Part shown: piece by piece, positions 54,348-64,000 of the stretch
Position numbering within the stretch: position 1 is the first letter of the stretch
How the letters are laid out: each line of letters begins with the position of its first letter
Source of the DNA: Paraphoma chrysanthemicola
Lineage: Eukaryota > Ascomycota > Dothideomycetes > Pleosporales > Phaeosphaeriaceae
NCBI GenBank assembly: GCA_020744225.1
Contig: JAGMWG010000001.1
Location: 1,240,001 to 1,304,000 of the forward strand
Length of the DNA: 64,000 bases
Reading direction: 5' to 3'
The notes under the pieces: generated by a model
Told to the model about the DNA's origin: nothing
Seen by the model: the letters and a program-made list of their open reading frames with translations, nothing else
Database searches by the model: none
Program-made: the position numbers and the translations under genes

Positions 54348-57300
54348 TCATCGTGCCGTACCCATACACCCCTCCCAAATTGGCCAAAAGTCTTCTCCCA
54401 CGGTGCCTCCCATCTGCCAGATCAAGCTCGGATTCTCTCGTAGACTCGTTGCAAACTCTCTTTTGAGCTCCCCAAGCCTTTCGCTCAAGACTTGAAGCTC
54501 ATTGACCACTAGCCTGAGCTCTTTGCCTTCGATAGTCGCTGGTGGTATTTCACCCTTGAGATCGGACAGAGGACCGACGAGTCGTGTCAATGTAGGCGGT
54601 AGACTGTAGCGGAAAGAGGCCTCGACCCATGCAGTCACCGCCAGGCGGGATCGTAGAAAAGAGGAAAGGGCCGGCAGGTAGGGAACGGAGCTGAAGGGTC
54701 CTGGGGTTGGTATGACATAAGGATGGCTGTGGGCCGGTGCTAGCGCTCTGCTGAGATGAATGGGCCAGCACAAGCTCGCGTATCTCAAGAATGGTAGGTT
54801 AGTATCGAAGGGTATCGTTCGTATGCTGGTCGTGCTAGCATTGGTGTGATGCGAGGCCATGGCCGCATGAGGAAGCGCGTTGTCGCCTTCGGATGAAGAT
54901 AAAGACTTGTATCCACTGTCGCCAGATTTACTCGTTCTATAGCTTGCGCTACTGCTGGTCGGGATGACTGAAGTTGTGGGACGAATATGAGGTGACAAGC
55001 CGCCCAAGGGTCGCTTTGGAATATCATGGGCTAGATAGGATAGACATCGAGCTGCCAAGTAGGCGTGCACGCTGTTTTCGTCGCATAGGCTGAATTCGGA
55101 TCCGTGAGAGGAGGCCGATTGAAGGAATGCTTGGACTAAAGGGTGAGCAAAATTTACACTGTTCTCAGTGACTTCGACTAGGCCACAGGTAAGCTGAGGT
55201 AGAGCTTGCAATAGATCAGTGGGAAATGAGTCTTCGTCTTCGTCCATGTCAGCCGCTGATGCAAGAGCCGTGCGAAGAGATGAGGCGCAAAGTCGATGAA
55301 TAGGATAGGAAAGCCAGTGGAAAGAACCAGCGATGATGCGCTTCTCACGGGCTGGTCTCTGTGCAAGAGTTCTGAGTATGTGGCTGTACAGTGCTTCTAG
55401 ACTCCGCAAAGACTGCACATTTTCAAGAATGACCTGTCGATCGTCTGGCGTGAGAGCTGGCGAGTGAAGATAGTCCAGCAGCGTGTTCGCCCAAAGAAAA
55501 CTTCCGTTCGATTGACGTGCCACCTGAGATATGAGACCTCGGTCCATACGAATGCCGAAATATCCTTGATCAGCAAGTTGACTCAAATTTTGAGTAACGA
55601 AAGTGTCTATCGCGTTTCGATTGTGCTCATTGTCAAGTAGTAAGGTATGTGGAGCATCAGAGGCCCATTTCTGATATTCGAGAGGAATCTTAATCGACGG
55701 TCTGCTGAAGATAATCGCTTTCAAGTCAGAATGACGAGCAAGCGACGCCAGACTGGTGAGAAATGATTTCAAGTCCGAGCAGCGTTCAGCACCGTCTATT
55801 ACCAGAAATGTTGGATGCTGTCGCAGCAGGACTGACAGTACTTCAAGAACCTGGTCAGTCGAAGCCGTCTCAGAGAAAGAGGTTTTTCGCAGAAGTAGGC
55901 AGACAGTGTCCAGCATCGTATGATCATGCCGATTAGCGTGTAGGAGTTGATGTGCTAGTTGGCGAAAGATGCCATCGCTCTGTGTCGAATCGGAATGCTT
56001 GCTGCAGCAGAAGTATGCGACTGAGAGTAGCTTGTCGCTGTTCTCTAAATTCGCTGCTTCTGCTTCGAGGTCGTCGACAACTGCGCGGCCAACGATAGAC
56101 TTGCCAAATCCAGCTTCGGCTGGAGAGACGGTCAGTATGACAGGTTCGAGACGAGGACTGTTCGCTCACCTTGGACAAACAATACGCGATCATGCCAGTC
56201 GCTCTTTAAAGCATCCTTGTCGTTCGCACGCCTCGGATCGAAAGTCTCTTTCTTCCATCTTTGATACTTTGGTGCTTGAAGAAACCAATTGCAGGAGCCC
56301 AATTGATCGATCTGGCAGACGTTACTGCAAACTTGTTCGGAATGCGAAACATCCAGAAGCCATGCTTGGATGATGCCAACTCGCCGCAAACGTTTCAATA
56401 GCCTATGCTCTTCGAGTACGGCATCCGGAGCATCAGTTGCATGCACGTCAGCTTGGCGGTGCAGGTAGCGAAGGTATTTCCTTCGATGGTGCTCAACCTC
56501 GGCAAAATCTTGGACATGACTTTCCGTTTCTTTTTCTAGCCATCTTCTATGCTGAATTAGCCGTCCCTCCAGCCGTGCAAAGCGTGAGTCCAGAGGTCTC
56601 CAATGCACTGGGGCCGCTGAAGCAACAGCCAGATGACGCGATTGAGTCCCTGCACGTTGTCAGCATAGTTGTCCCACCTTGCGTAATGAAAACAACACAA
56701 AATCTGACTTCGTGGGGTATATCCGTGGGTTGCTACCAATCCTCCCGCCGGCGAGCGTTGCACATCTCCAACGGGCGAAAGCATATTAATGTGTCCATGT
56801 ACAAGACCAATATTGGCTCTGGCCGTTCCAACATGCAACCCTTGGAATTTTGGGAATGTAGTCGCGCGAGTTATCCGTGACTTTTTCCAGTTCACTGTAT
56901 AGTGCGAGGTTTCTTCCTGGCTTCGAATGAAGACGTTGGCTCTCGCTGGTCAAAGGGAAGTGCGCATAGTCTACGAGGTCCGCGAGACAGGGGTGACTTG
57001 GCAGGCTGACAAGACTAAATTGAATCCACGCCTTCTCTGCGTAGCTGGGATTATGTTGACTTATCGTATATTCACCACTGGGACCGGTTGTTGGGCCTAG
57101 ATATCGAAACCTCCGGAATCCACAGGTTCATCGAAGTGAAAGTGCCAAATGTGACGTACCTAATGTGCCTCGAAAGAATATGCAATAGATGTCGAGAAAT
57201 AGGTCAACCAGATCATAATATGCATAGGACATGAGTGCTTCCAGGTGTACATCTTTGGTGATGGTCTGAGCGCTACTCGTCCGGTTTCTGCAAGTCGCAT

Positions 57301-57814
57301 AGATCTGATGGTATGGTGGCAGCATGTTTGCGATGGCCTCGATCAAGTTGGCTACCTTTTCCATGAAGAGAGGATAGTCACTCGCCACCTAGTATCCATT
57401 AGTATCTCTGCGCGTGGCCGTCTTGGCTTTGGATATTCAAACCTGAATGACGAGATGCACGAGTCCCCAAAAGCACCCGGACCATTCTGGTCGGGCCTGC
57501 GTGCAGATGTTCAGCACATTAAAGTATGGCGCAAAGGTCTGCACAAAGAGCGCGCATTTGCGCGAACATGCAATCAGAGTCCTTTCACTAGCATGCTCAC
57601 GAGCGGCCACGTTTCGGAGCTGTTCTAGTAGGAGGGAAGAGTCAATATGATGAAACGCCTGTCGATGCTCTTCCAGAAGTGTCCGCTCAATGCATTGGAT
57701 GGCTGTGTTGAAGGCCGAGCTAAGCAGCAATTAGTTTCAAATCATAAAGCTTGTCCGCATCACTGACCTTCCATCACCCATGCCTATGTCTGTGGTTTCA
57801 GTTTGTGACAACAT
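54348..57814 (-). CDS. STAND NTPase (NACHT-type) with DUF7708-like N-terminus
   Basis: Five exons: 57814-57768, 57719-57443, 57388-57160, 56607-56170 and 56119-54348; 920 residues. The N-terminal helical domain (LFVQTFAPYFNVLNICTQAR, PEWSGCFWGLVHLVIQ, FMEKVANLIEAIANMLPPYH) is the one often found ahead of fungal NACHT domains. GSCNWFLQAPKYQRWKKETF leads into the P-loop AEAGFGKS, formed across the 50-nt intron at 56169-56120. The Walker B-like strand is PTFLVIDGAERC, with ARHSDLKAIIFSRPS after it. The C-terminal half has no obvious ankyrin or WD repeats. Such proteins act in heterokaryon incompatibility and fungal innate-type responses. Intron 3 is 552 nt, far longer than the others, and may hide another exon. 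The start is the first in-frame ATG; the frame is open upstream. Confidence 0.8.
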
Positions 57815-58396
57815 CTGCTTGAAAGAATGATACTCGAACGCACTCCCGTTTTCGAGTTCGAATGCATTGGCACAGCGTGTGGGAAATGAGGGTGTGAAGT
57901 CAATGACATAGCAGGGGCAAGGAATGAGGAGCAGCAAAGAATAAAGTAACAGCGACAGGGTGATGTAAAGAGCGCACCAAATGAGACAATCGCGAAGGTG
58001 GCACAGGGTGTAACGCAACGGATCATAGGACTGGACGGGCGCCGTGGGGCTGAGTGTGATAAGCGGGAGGTACCTGCAGGAAGATGTAAGGTTGTTTACT
58101 AAAGCTCGGCCACCCGCGCGGAACGTGGGAAATCGAGAGGTTCCGCGCACGCATTGGCACGGAATGCGAACCCAGTCCAGCCGGCCGGCGGATATTTCCT
58201 GGCATGAGGGAACAGGTCAAAGATAAATGCACTGTAGCTTAAGAAATGATGCATTTTGAAGCAATTGTGAAATGAATCTCTTGGGTATCTCCTCTTCAAA
58301 GTCGCAGCCAACTGCTCGTCGTAGCCAACATCTATAGTACACTGGAATTTAGAAGATAAAGCACATCACACGACGGCTGAAATTGTGGCTACCTGG
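57815..58396. other. Intergenic, about 580 nt
   Basis: Upstream of the STAND gene and downstream of NEM1 (both minus strand). The STAND frame stays open upstream to about 58150, so a further 5' exon is possible. Confidence 0.45.
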
Positions 58397-60085
58397 CTAC
58401 GACGCCGCTGGCATCCCTAGCCGCAGCGCCAGCAATGCGCGCACGTCGGTGACATACTGCAAGCCCTCGAGCAGCGGGACGAGATGTAAAAGCTCATAGT
58501 CTGTCGGGTCGCTTATCCAACCTTCGATTGGAATGGCATTGTCTATTCAAACACATCAGTAAACAATACTCTAACGCCACAATGTCTGATGCAGATCTCA
58601 CCTGGATGGAACACATAGCTCATGGGGCTATTATCCAAAATCATCACTTTGCTAAGATCGGGCTCGACCTGAGCAAGGTCCTTGATGTAAGCCCCATTGC
58701 GAAACGTGCAATGCTGTCGGTAGTATCGTCCCGCAAAATACTTCCGCTCGACCTCTAGCCAATCGATGACAGGATCTGCGTACTCCTGTACGGAAGCGGT
58801 GAATATGATCAGATTGTACCATTTACTGACCTGGCGAGATGATCAGCTAGATAACGGTGGTGCAGGCCGGCCGTCATACCTTTTTCAGGAAATCGTCACA
58901 ATAGGGCCGTTTGTGCACGTAATACAAGATAGGCACCTGTGGGCCAATGATCTGCCCGCCGGCGCCAACCGATGCCTGGAGCTTAACTTCGACCATGTGG
59001 CCGGTCTGGAAGCGGCCGCCCTTTGCCATGCTGTGTATCAGTGTTTCATCGAGATCAATGATCAGCGTCTTCTGGTGCGGCCCCACAGCGGACGTGCCTG
59101 AGGCAGAATAGGACGGCTGACGTCGTGGTACCAGAGGGCGCGGGGGTTGTGGTGCTCGTGGGAACTTGGTCAATTGCTTCGAAGCCGCCGTTACTGGGCC
59201 AGTAGGCGATTTCAACGCGGCAGCAGCCTCGGGTGAAACCTGACCAGAATTAGTTTTTGAGGCCTGCGCCTTCTTCGCTGCCTTGCGCTGCCTCAGCGCG
59301 TCCTCGTTGTGTAGTTTGATTCGAATCGACCTTTTCGCGGGCGCTATCTCGTCGCCCCCAGATGACGCATTCGATTTCGACCGTGTATGACGGGAAGGAC
59401 TATCAATGTCGCCATCGCGCGTGGGAGGTCGCTCGCCTTCGGAGTCGGACGTGATCGCTGTGGACGTCGAGGCAATGGATAAGGAGCGTCGTGATTCTCT
59501 CTTGGATTCAGGCTTGGTGGATGCCGAGCTCCTGCGCTTGCGCTTTTCCTTTTCGGTACCGTCTCCAGATTTGGATGACCGTGCTGCTTGCGGGCCAGTC
59601 TTCTTCCGTCGCGAACGAGTGAAGGTCCGCGTGATGTGGTAGACAGGAGCCATGAGCGAGAAGGTGCCATCCTCCTCGTAGTAGAAGCATGCGACAAGGT
59701 ACTGTCCGGTGTATACAACAGGCGTCAGGACAAAGCCAACGGCCCCTATGACTGCATCGGTCACGCGCTTGGGGTAGAGCCACCTCTTCCGTATCTTGGC
59801 CTCCTCGAATGGGCCGGTCGACGGCTGGTGGTTGAGCAGCGGCGTCTTCTCGTCGTACTCGGATGGAGGCGCTTCGGTGGTGGAGGAGGCCGAGGCGTCT
59901 CCCCTGGTCGTACCCATGTCGCCCTTCTCGTCCTCGACTGCTATGTCTGCACTCGCATCATTCGACGACCGCAGACTGCTGGACCGAGGTTGCGGGTGGA
60001 CGAGGTTGCTTTCCGAGCCGGCGCGCGATCGAGCTGGACTTGGCGGGGGGGTTCCAATGCTCGCAAGGGCGCTCAGTGAGTTCAT
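58397..60085 (-). CDS. NEM1: Nuclear envelope/ER phosphatase Nem1 (Dullard/CTDNEP1 type)
   Basis: Three exons: 60085-58880, 58830-58602 and 58542-58397 (introns 49 and 59 nt); 526 residues. A long disordered N-terminus surrounds a hydrophobic hairpin (VTDAVIGAVGFVLTPVVYTG), the membrane region of Nem1. The catalytic HAD/FCP motif is IIDLDETLIHS, with both aspartates present. Exons 2 and 3 complete the domain: WYNLIIFTASVQEYADPVID, YYRQHCTFRNGAYIKDL, VMILDNSPMSYVFHPDNAIP. Nem1 with Spo7 dephosphorylates the lipin Pah1 and so controls phospholipid versus triacylglycerol synthesis and nuclear shape. The basic, Ser-rich middle part is longer than in yeast. Confidence 0.94.
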
Positions 60086-60670
60086 GCTCTGGCCTCAGCC
60101 ATGCACAGTCTCGGGCTGTCTGCGCTGGTGCGGGAGAGACAAGTCGTGTCGGACTGTGGGGCAGCTGTCTGCAGCGTGTTTGCTGGGGCGTCTGCTTATG
60201 TTTTGGTAGCGCTGCGTGGCTTCCCCTGGAGTTGGTTGAGGGGTGCCGGGGCCAGTTGCGCTGCTGCGATGTCTCTGTAGAGCACGACTCCGCGACCAGT
60301 GACGGGGCCGAGGTGAAGGATGTCAGAGGAGATGGCAGCCGGGAGAGGTTGGGGTGTGCATGGGAATGTAGCGTCGACCAAGCACAATGACGCCGGTACG
60401 GCGCTAGTGGAAATAGCTCAGACAAATGATCGACCGGGTTCAGTCACGAAGACTCACAGCCGGGGCATATTTCTGTGCGACACAAACAACCTTTTCCACT
60501 CAATCAGCTGTACTTGTGGCCGCCTAGTATCTTGTCCCGAATCCCACAAGAGACTTCAAATACAACCAGCATCACCTTTTCAATTTAGTTTGCGACTGCC
60601 CCTCTACCCCACACATCTGCCTCAAGGCTGTCCGCACCACCAGAGTTGACAAAGCCCACGCAACCCCAGT
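60086..60670. promoter_or_regulatory. Divergent intergenic region, NEM1 / eIF2B beta
   Basis: 585 nt between two divergent start codons. Overlapping ORFs here are GC-driven and unsupported. Confidence 0.45.
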
Positions 60671-62229
60671 ATGGCGCAAGGCGCGACGATACAGGCGCCG
60701 GGCCTCTCCACCTTCCTCAAATCACTCAAGACTACGCCAGTAGACCCCTCAGTCGAGCATCTCATCTCGTAAGCTTGAGTCAGACACTCAGAAACCCTAT
60801 GCTAAGTGAAGTCAGACTACTCAAGCGACGACAAATACGAAATTCCAGACCCTGCGCCATTGCGACCACGGCCCTCCTCTTGCGCGTTGTGGGTGAATTC
60901 AAGGGCAGAGATGCTTCGAAATTGGTTGAGCGCATAAGGCAGGTCGGTCGCCGGCTGACTTCAGCGCAACCGCGCGAAGTGGTCGTAGGGAACATTGTTC
61001 GGCGTGTACTGGGACTGGTGCGGGAGGTTGTCGATGAGCATGCGGACGGACAGACACCCAACGGCAGCGAGCCTAGCCATACCCCGGCGCATTCACAGCA
61101 CGACTCACTTCACCGACCGACACTTGCCTCGAGCATGTCTACCTTCAGCCCGCTGAAGCATGCCTCCGCCGAGCCTATGCACATGAGCGTCATATCAGGA
61201 AACATGTCCGATTCCGGTGAGCTTTCAAGGCGCCCGCCCTTACTCACTTCACACACCTCGTATGCGCCGACCTCTGCCGCGCCTTTGGTCAATTCGCTGT
61301 TTGGACTCTTCTCGCAACCGGCAGATACGCCTTCAAACATGAGCACTCCGACTGGGCAAGCGTCACCAACAAGTAAGACGACATTGACAGCGGTCAATTT
61401 GGAGCGACTGGCCGACCTCAGCAAGAGTCAAAAGGATCTCGACTTGAAGGGAGAAGTCATGGAGGGCATAAGAGAACTACAGGACGAGCTCGAAACTTCA
61501 GACAAGCAAATTGCCGAAGTTGCGCTTGAGCACATTCACGCAAACGAAATCATCCTCACCCACACCGCGTCAACCACAGTGCAAAAGTTCCTGTTGTACG
61601 CCGCTCGAAAACGGAAATTCACCGTCGTGCACTGCGAAACTTACCCACATGATCATACTGCCACACACGGTATCCTTCTCACCGGCAAGAAGCGAGAATC
61701 AAATCCAGACGATGATGGAGACGACGACAAGTGGAAGCCTCTCACTGACGCAGGCATCCAAGTATACGTTATTCCAGATTCGCACGTCTTTGCCATCATG
61801 TCGCGTGTCAACAAAGTTATCCTAGCAACGCATACAGTCCTAGCTAATGGTGGTCTGGTGGCCGCTGCAGGTGCGCACATGATCGCAAAGGCAGCCAAAG
61901 AGCATCAGACGCCAGTGGTCGTGTTGAGTGGAGTCTACAAGCTCAGTCCAGTATATCCTTTCGACATCGATGAGCTCATCGAGCATGGGGACGCCGGAAG
62001 CGTAGTTCCGTACGATGATGGCGAGTTCGTGGACAAGGTGGATGTCGAGAATCCGCTGTACGACTATGTGCCAGCAGATTTAGTGGATCTCTACATCACC
62101 AACCTGTGAGTCGTCAATCTAGTTGTGGTTATACTATCCAATACTAATATTGACAGTGGCGGACACGCTCCATCGTATCTCTACCGTATCGTCGCGGACC
62201 ACTACCGCTCCGAAGATATCACTCTCTAG
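60671..62229 (+). CDS. GCD7: Translation initiation factor eIF2B subunit beta
   Basis: Three exons: 60671-60768, 60816-62105 and 62157-62229 (introns 47 and 51 nt); 486 residues. Exon 1 encodes MAQGATIQAPGLSTFLKSLK; the phase-2 join gives LISLLKRRQIRNSRPCAIAT. The helical N-domain contains RRLTSAQPREVVVGNIVRRV. The Rossmann-like C-domain contains ILTHTASTTVQKFLLYAARK, HCETYPHDHT and VNKVILATHTVLANGGLVAA. Exon 3 completes the C-terminus (NLGGHAPSYLYRIVADHYRS). It is part of the regulatory alpha-beta-delta core of eIF2B, the exchange factor for eIF2, and senses phosphorylated eIF2. Confidence 0.95.
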
Positions 62230-62621
62230 ATAGGATAACCAGCCTCTTGCGGTACTTGCTTTTGGAGAAGCATAGACCTGAGCTTCCGCACCTTTCTTCG
62301 ATTACTATTCGTGGATGATCTATGGCGTCTTGGAGCAACGAGATGGATATGACTTCCAATATCGTGATGGTACCTTAGATATGCATCAAGCACCCGGACG
62401 TTCTTGAAAAAATGTATCATGTGATCTCGCGTTCGGCCAACTTGCACTACGATTGGCCCATTCGCACGACACGTACTTCCACTTTCACATCGCAACCCTA
62501 CCACTTTTACCTTGACACACGAAGATGCCTCCGCGTATAGCGCTCAATCGATCGTCAACCCTTCCTCCTTGAAATCAGCAATTGTAACGAGTAGACCTTG
62601 ACAACGTGCACCACCCCCACC
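62230..62621. other. Intergenic, about 390 nt
   Basis: Between eIF2B beta and ALG14, both plus strand. Nothing seen besides the presumed ALG14 promoter. Confidence 0.5.
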
Positions 62622-63497
62622 ATGGCACCCCCGCTATCCTCCCTCTACACACTGTCCTTCGCCCTTGCCCTCCTCGCAACCCTCCTCGTTGCAGCGGCTC
62701 TTCGCGTCCTTGCCATACTTCCCAATCGCCGCCCGCAATCCACACAATGGCGCAAACGACCGCTCGCAACACGCGTCCTCATCGTGCTTGGATCTGGCGG
62801 CCACACGCACGAAATGTTCTACCTCCTGCGCGACCTCGACACGAGCAAGTATACGCACAGAACGTACATCGTCAGCAGTGGTGACGCGTTCAGCGCGCAG
62901 CGCGCAGTGGAATTTGAGAAAGGACTTGAAGAGCGAGAAAAGGCGAAGCAGCGCAAGACAGACACCGTAGACGAGCAAGATGCCGTCCCGACCGTCGCTC
63001 TCAACGGCACCACCATAGATAAACCACCAACAACGCAAAGACCACCCTGCCTAGGTCCCGAACACTATACCATCGCCACCGTCCCCCGCGCCCGCAAGAT
63101 CCACCAACCCCTCCTCACAACCCCACTCTCCGCCTTATACTGTCTCATCTCCTGCTTCCCACCTCTGTTCACGACCCCTCCGCTTTTTCCCAAAGCCTCG
63201 CCCGCGAACGCATACGAAGCCGCCGCCGCCGACCTACCCGACCTCATCATCACCAACGGACCCGCAACGGCTGTAATTGTCATCTTCGCAAGTCTGATCT
63301 TGCGCTTCTTCAACATCCGCGGCACGAACAGTCGAGGCAAGTGTAAAACGATATATGCCGAGAGTTTTGCGCGCGTCAAGGGGTTGAGTCTGAGCGGCAA
63401 GATTCTGGCACGGGTTGTGGATCGGTTCTTGGTGCAGTGGGAAGAGCTGGAGGGGAGTGGTGGGGGGCGGGCGGAGTTTTGGGGCATTTTGGTATAA
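62622..63497 (+). CDS. ALG14: UDP-GlcNAc transferase membrane subunit Alg14
   Basis: Single exon, 291 residues, ATG at 62622 (the open frame upstream has no ATG). It starts with a membrane anchor (LYTLSFALALLATLLVAAAL) followed by TRVLIVLGSGGHTHEMFYLL, the Alg14 signature, and TYIVSSGDAFSAQ. The C-terminal half has LPDLIITNGPATAVIVIF and KCKTIYAESFARVKGLSLSG, and ends with FLVQWEEL. Alg14 anchors the catalytic subunit Alg13 to the cytosolic ER face to add the second GlcNAc to dolichol-PP-GlcNAc. A poorly conserved charged insertion (about residues 105-150) is longer than in yeast. Confidence 0.94.
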   Translation: MAPPLSSLYTLSFALALLATLLVAAALRVLAILPNRRPQSTQWRKRPLATRVLIVLGSGGHTHEMFYLLRDLDTSKYTHRTYIVSSGDAFSAQRAVEFEKGLEEREKAKQRKTDTVDEQDAVPTVALNGTTIDKPPTTQRPPCLGPEHYTIATVPRARKIHQPLLTTPLSALYCLISCFPPLFTTPPLFPKASPANAYEAAAADLPDLIITNGPATAVIVIFASLILRFFNIRGTNSRGKCKTIYAESFARVKGLSLSGKILARVVDRFLVQWEELEGSGGGRAEFWGILV

Positions 63498-63706
63498 AAG
63501 GATACGAGATGAATTGTAGAGATGAGAACGAGTCGAGTAGTAAGGAGGGATAAGCATGCATGCAATCATGGCGTTTTGAGGTGGATTACACATCATGTCA
63601 TAGTGCGATATACCCCGAAGGTCGAATGGAGGACTTAAATGAGTAGATTTGGTGCGATTCTGCTCATGCTAATCTTACACAAAGAAGTACTTGATATATG
63701 TACATT
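63498..63706. other. Short intergenic region
   Basis: About 210 nt between the convergent ALG14 gene and the partial gene at the window edge; it should hold both 3' ends. Confidence 0.5.
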
Positions 63707-64000
63707 TCAGTCTACTTCGGACACTTTCACGCTCTGTGTCTTCTGCGACTGGATGTGTCTCCCTAGCGCAGCCATGAGCTCATCTGTGCTGACCAGCGGT
63801 GCCGTCTTCTGCTGCTTGATCTTCTTGGCGTGCTCCGTCTCCCACCTCAATTGCATGGGCGTCTTCATCTTCTGCGCGGCAACAGCTCTGGCCTTGGCTT
63901 CTTGGCTCACAGCCAGACTGTGATGTGTGACGCGCTTTGCGCGAGCAGTGCGTGGCTCGGCGTCGTCCTTGTTCTTCCGCGTCTCGGCTGAGAAGCCCTG
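63707..64000 (-). CDS. Hypothetical protein, C-terminal part only (runs off the window)
   Basis: The frame is open from the stop at 63707 to the last base of the window (98 codons). The sequence is charged and helical (KARAVAAQKMKTPMQLRWET, EHAKKIKQQKTAPLVSTDEL) with a basic stretch before it (RTARAKRV). No family recognised. It is not clear whether the whole visible part is one exon. Confidence 0.6.
   Translation of the reverse strand, partial: QGFSAETRKNKDDAEPRTARAKRVTHHSLAVSQEAKARAVAAQKMKTPMQLRWETEHAKKIKQQKTAPLVSTDELMAALGRHIQSQKTQSVKVSEVD

Noticed and set aside
59588..60390. Long plus-strand ORFs opposite NEM1 and its promoter
   Set aside because: Antisense to a conserved Ser/Arg-rich coding region and GC-driven; no motif or family resemblance.

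Overview
This is a eukaryotic window, most likely from a filamentous ascomycete (Pezizomycotina). The evidence is short GT-AG introns (mostly 46-60 nt, with CTAAC/CTGAC-like branch sites), an FlbA-type RGS regulator, a STAND NTPase and small secreted serine-rich proteins. A dothideomycete is my guess from gene style only. No operons, CRISPR, rRNA or transposon were seen.

Layout. 0-25 kb is gene-poor: a secreted S41 protease, phosphopantothenoylcysteine decarboxylase, two hypothetical proteins that seem to share a small domain, a hidden multi-exon membrane glycoprotein (about 9.1-10.3 kb), the RGS/DEP regulator flbA, checkpoint kinase chk1 and an aldo/keto reductase. 26-32 kb holds a tandem pair of BTB-domain genes (the second decayed), two small secreted proteins and, between those two, a tRNA-Leu(CAG) split by two GT-AG introns. 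32-64 kb is denser and mostly housekeeping: a DENN-C1 protein, TRAPPC13, a small SET protein, a DUF2408 protein, ribosomal P1, ALG11, a COX18-like insertase, a reductase-deacetylase fusion, a STAND NTPase, NEM1, eIF2B beta, ALG14 and a partial gene at the edge. Two more BTB paralogs lie at 44 and 48 kb.

Genes with linked roles. ALG14 and ALG11 act in dolichol-linked oligosaccharide synthesis on the cytosolic ER face. DENN and TRAPPC13 belong to membrane traffic. NEM1 controls lipin at the nuclear envelope and ER. Several housekeeping genes are divergent pairs with short shared promoters (TRAPPC13/SET, ALG11/COX18, DUF2408/P1, NEM1/eIF2B beta).

The most unusual items are the tRNA-Leu gene whose A and B boxes are each cut by a GT-AG intron yet which folds fully once both are removed, and a four-member BTB family that shares a C-terminal C-x2-H-x-H-x8-C motif, each copy carrying a frameshift or stop between the BTB part and the motif. 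Exon boundaries were read by eye from splice sites, phase and family resemblance; no alignment or search was run.
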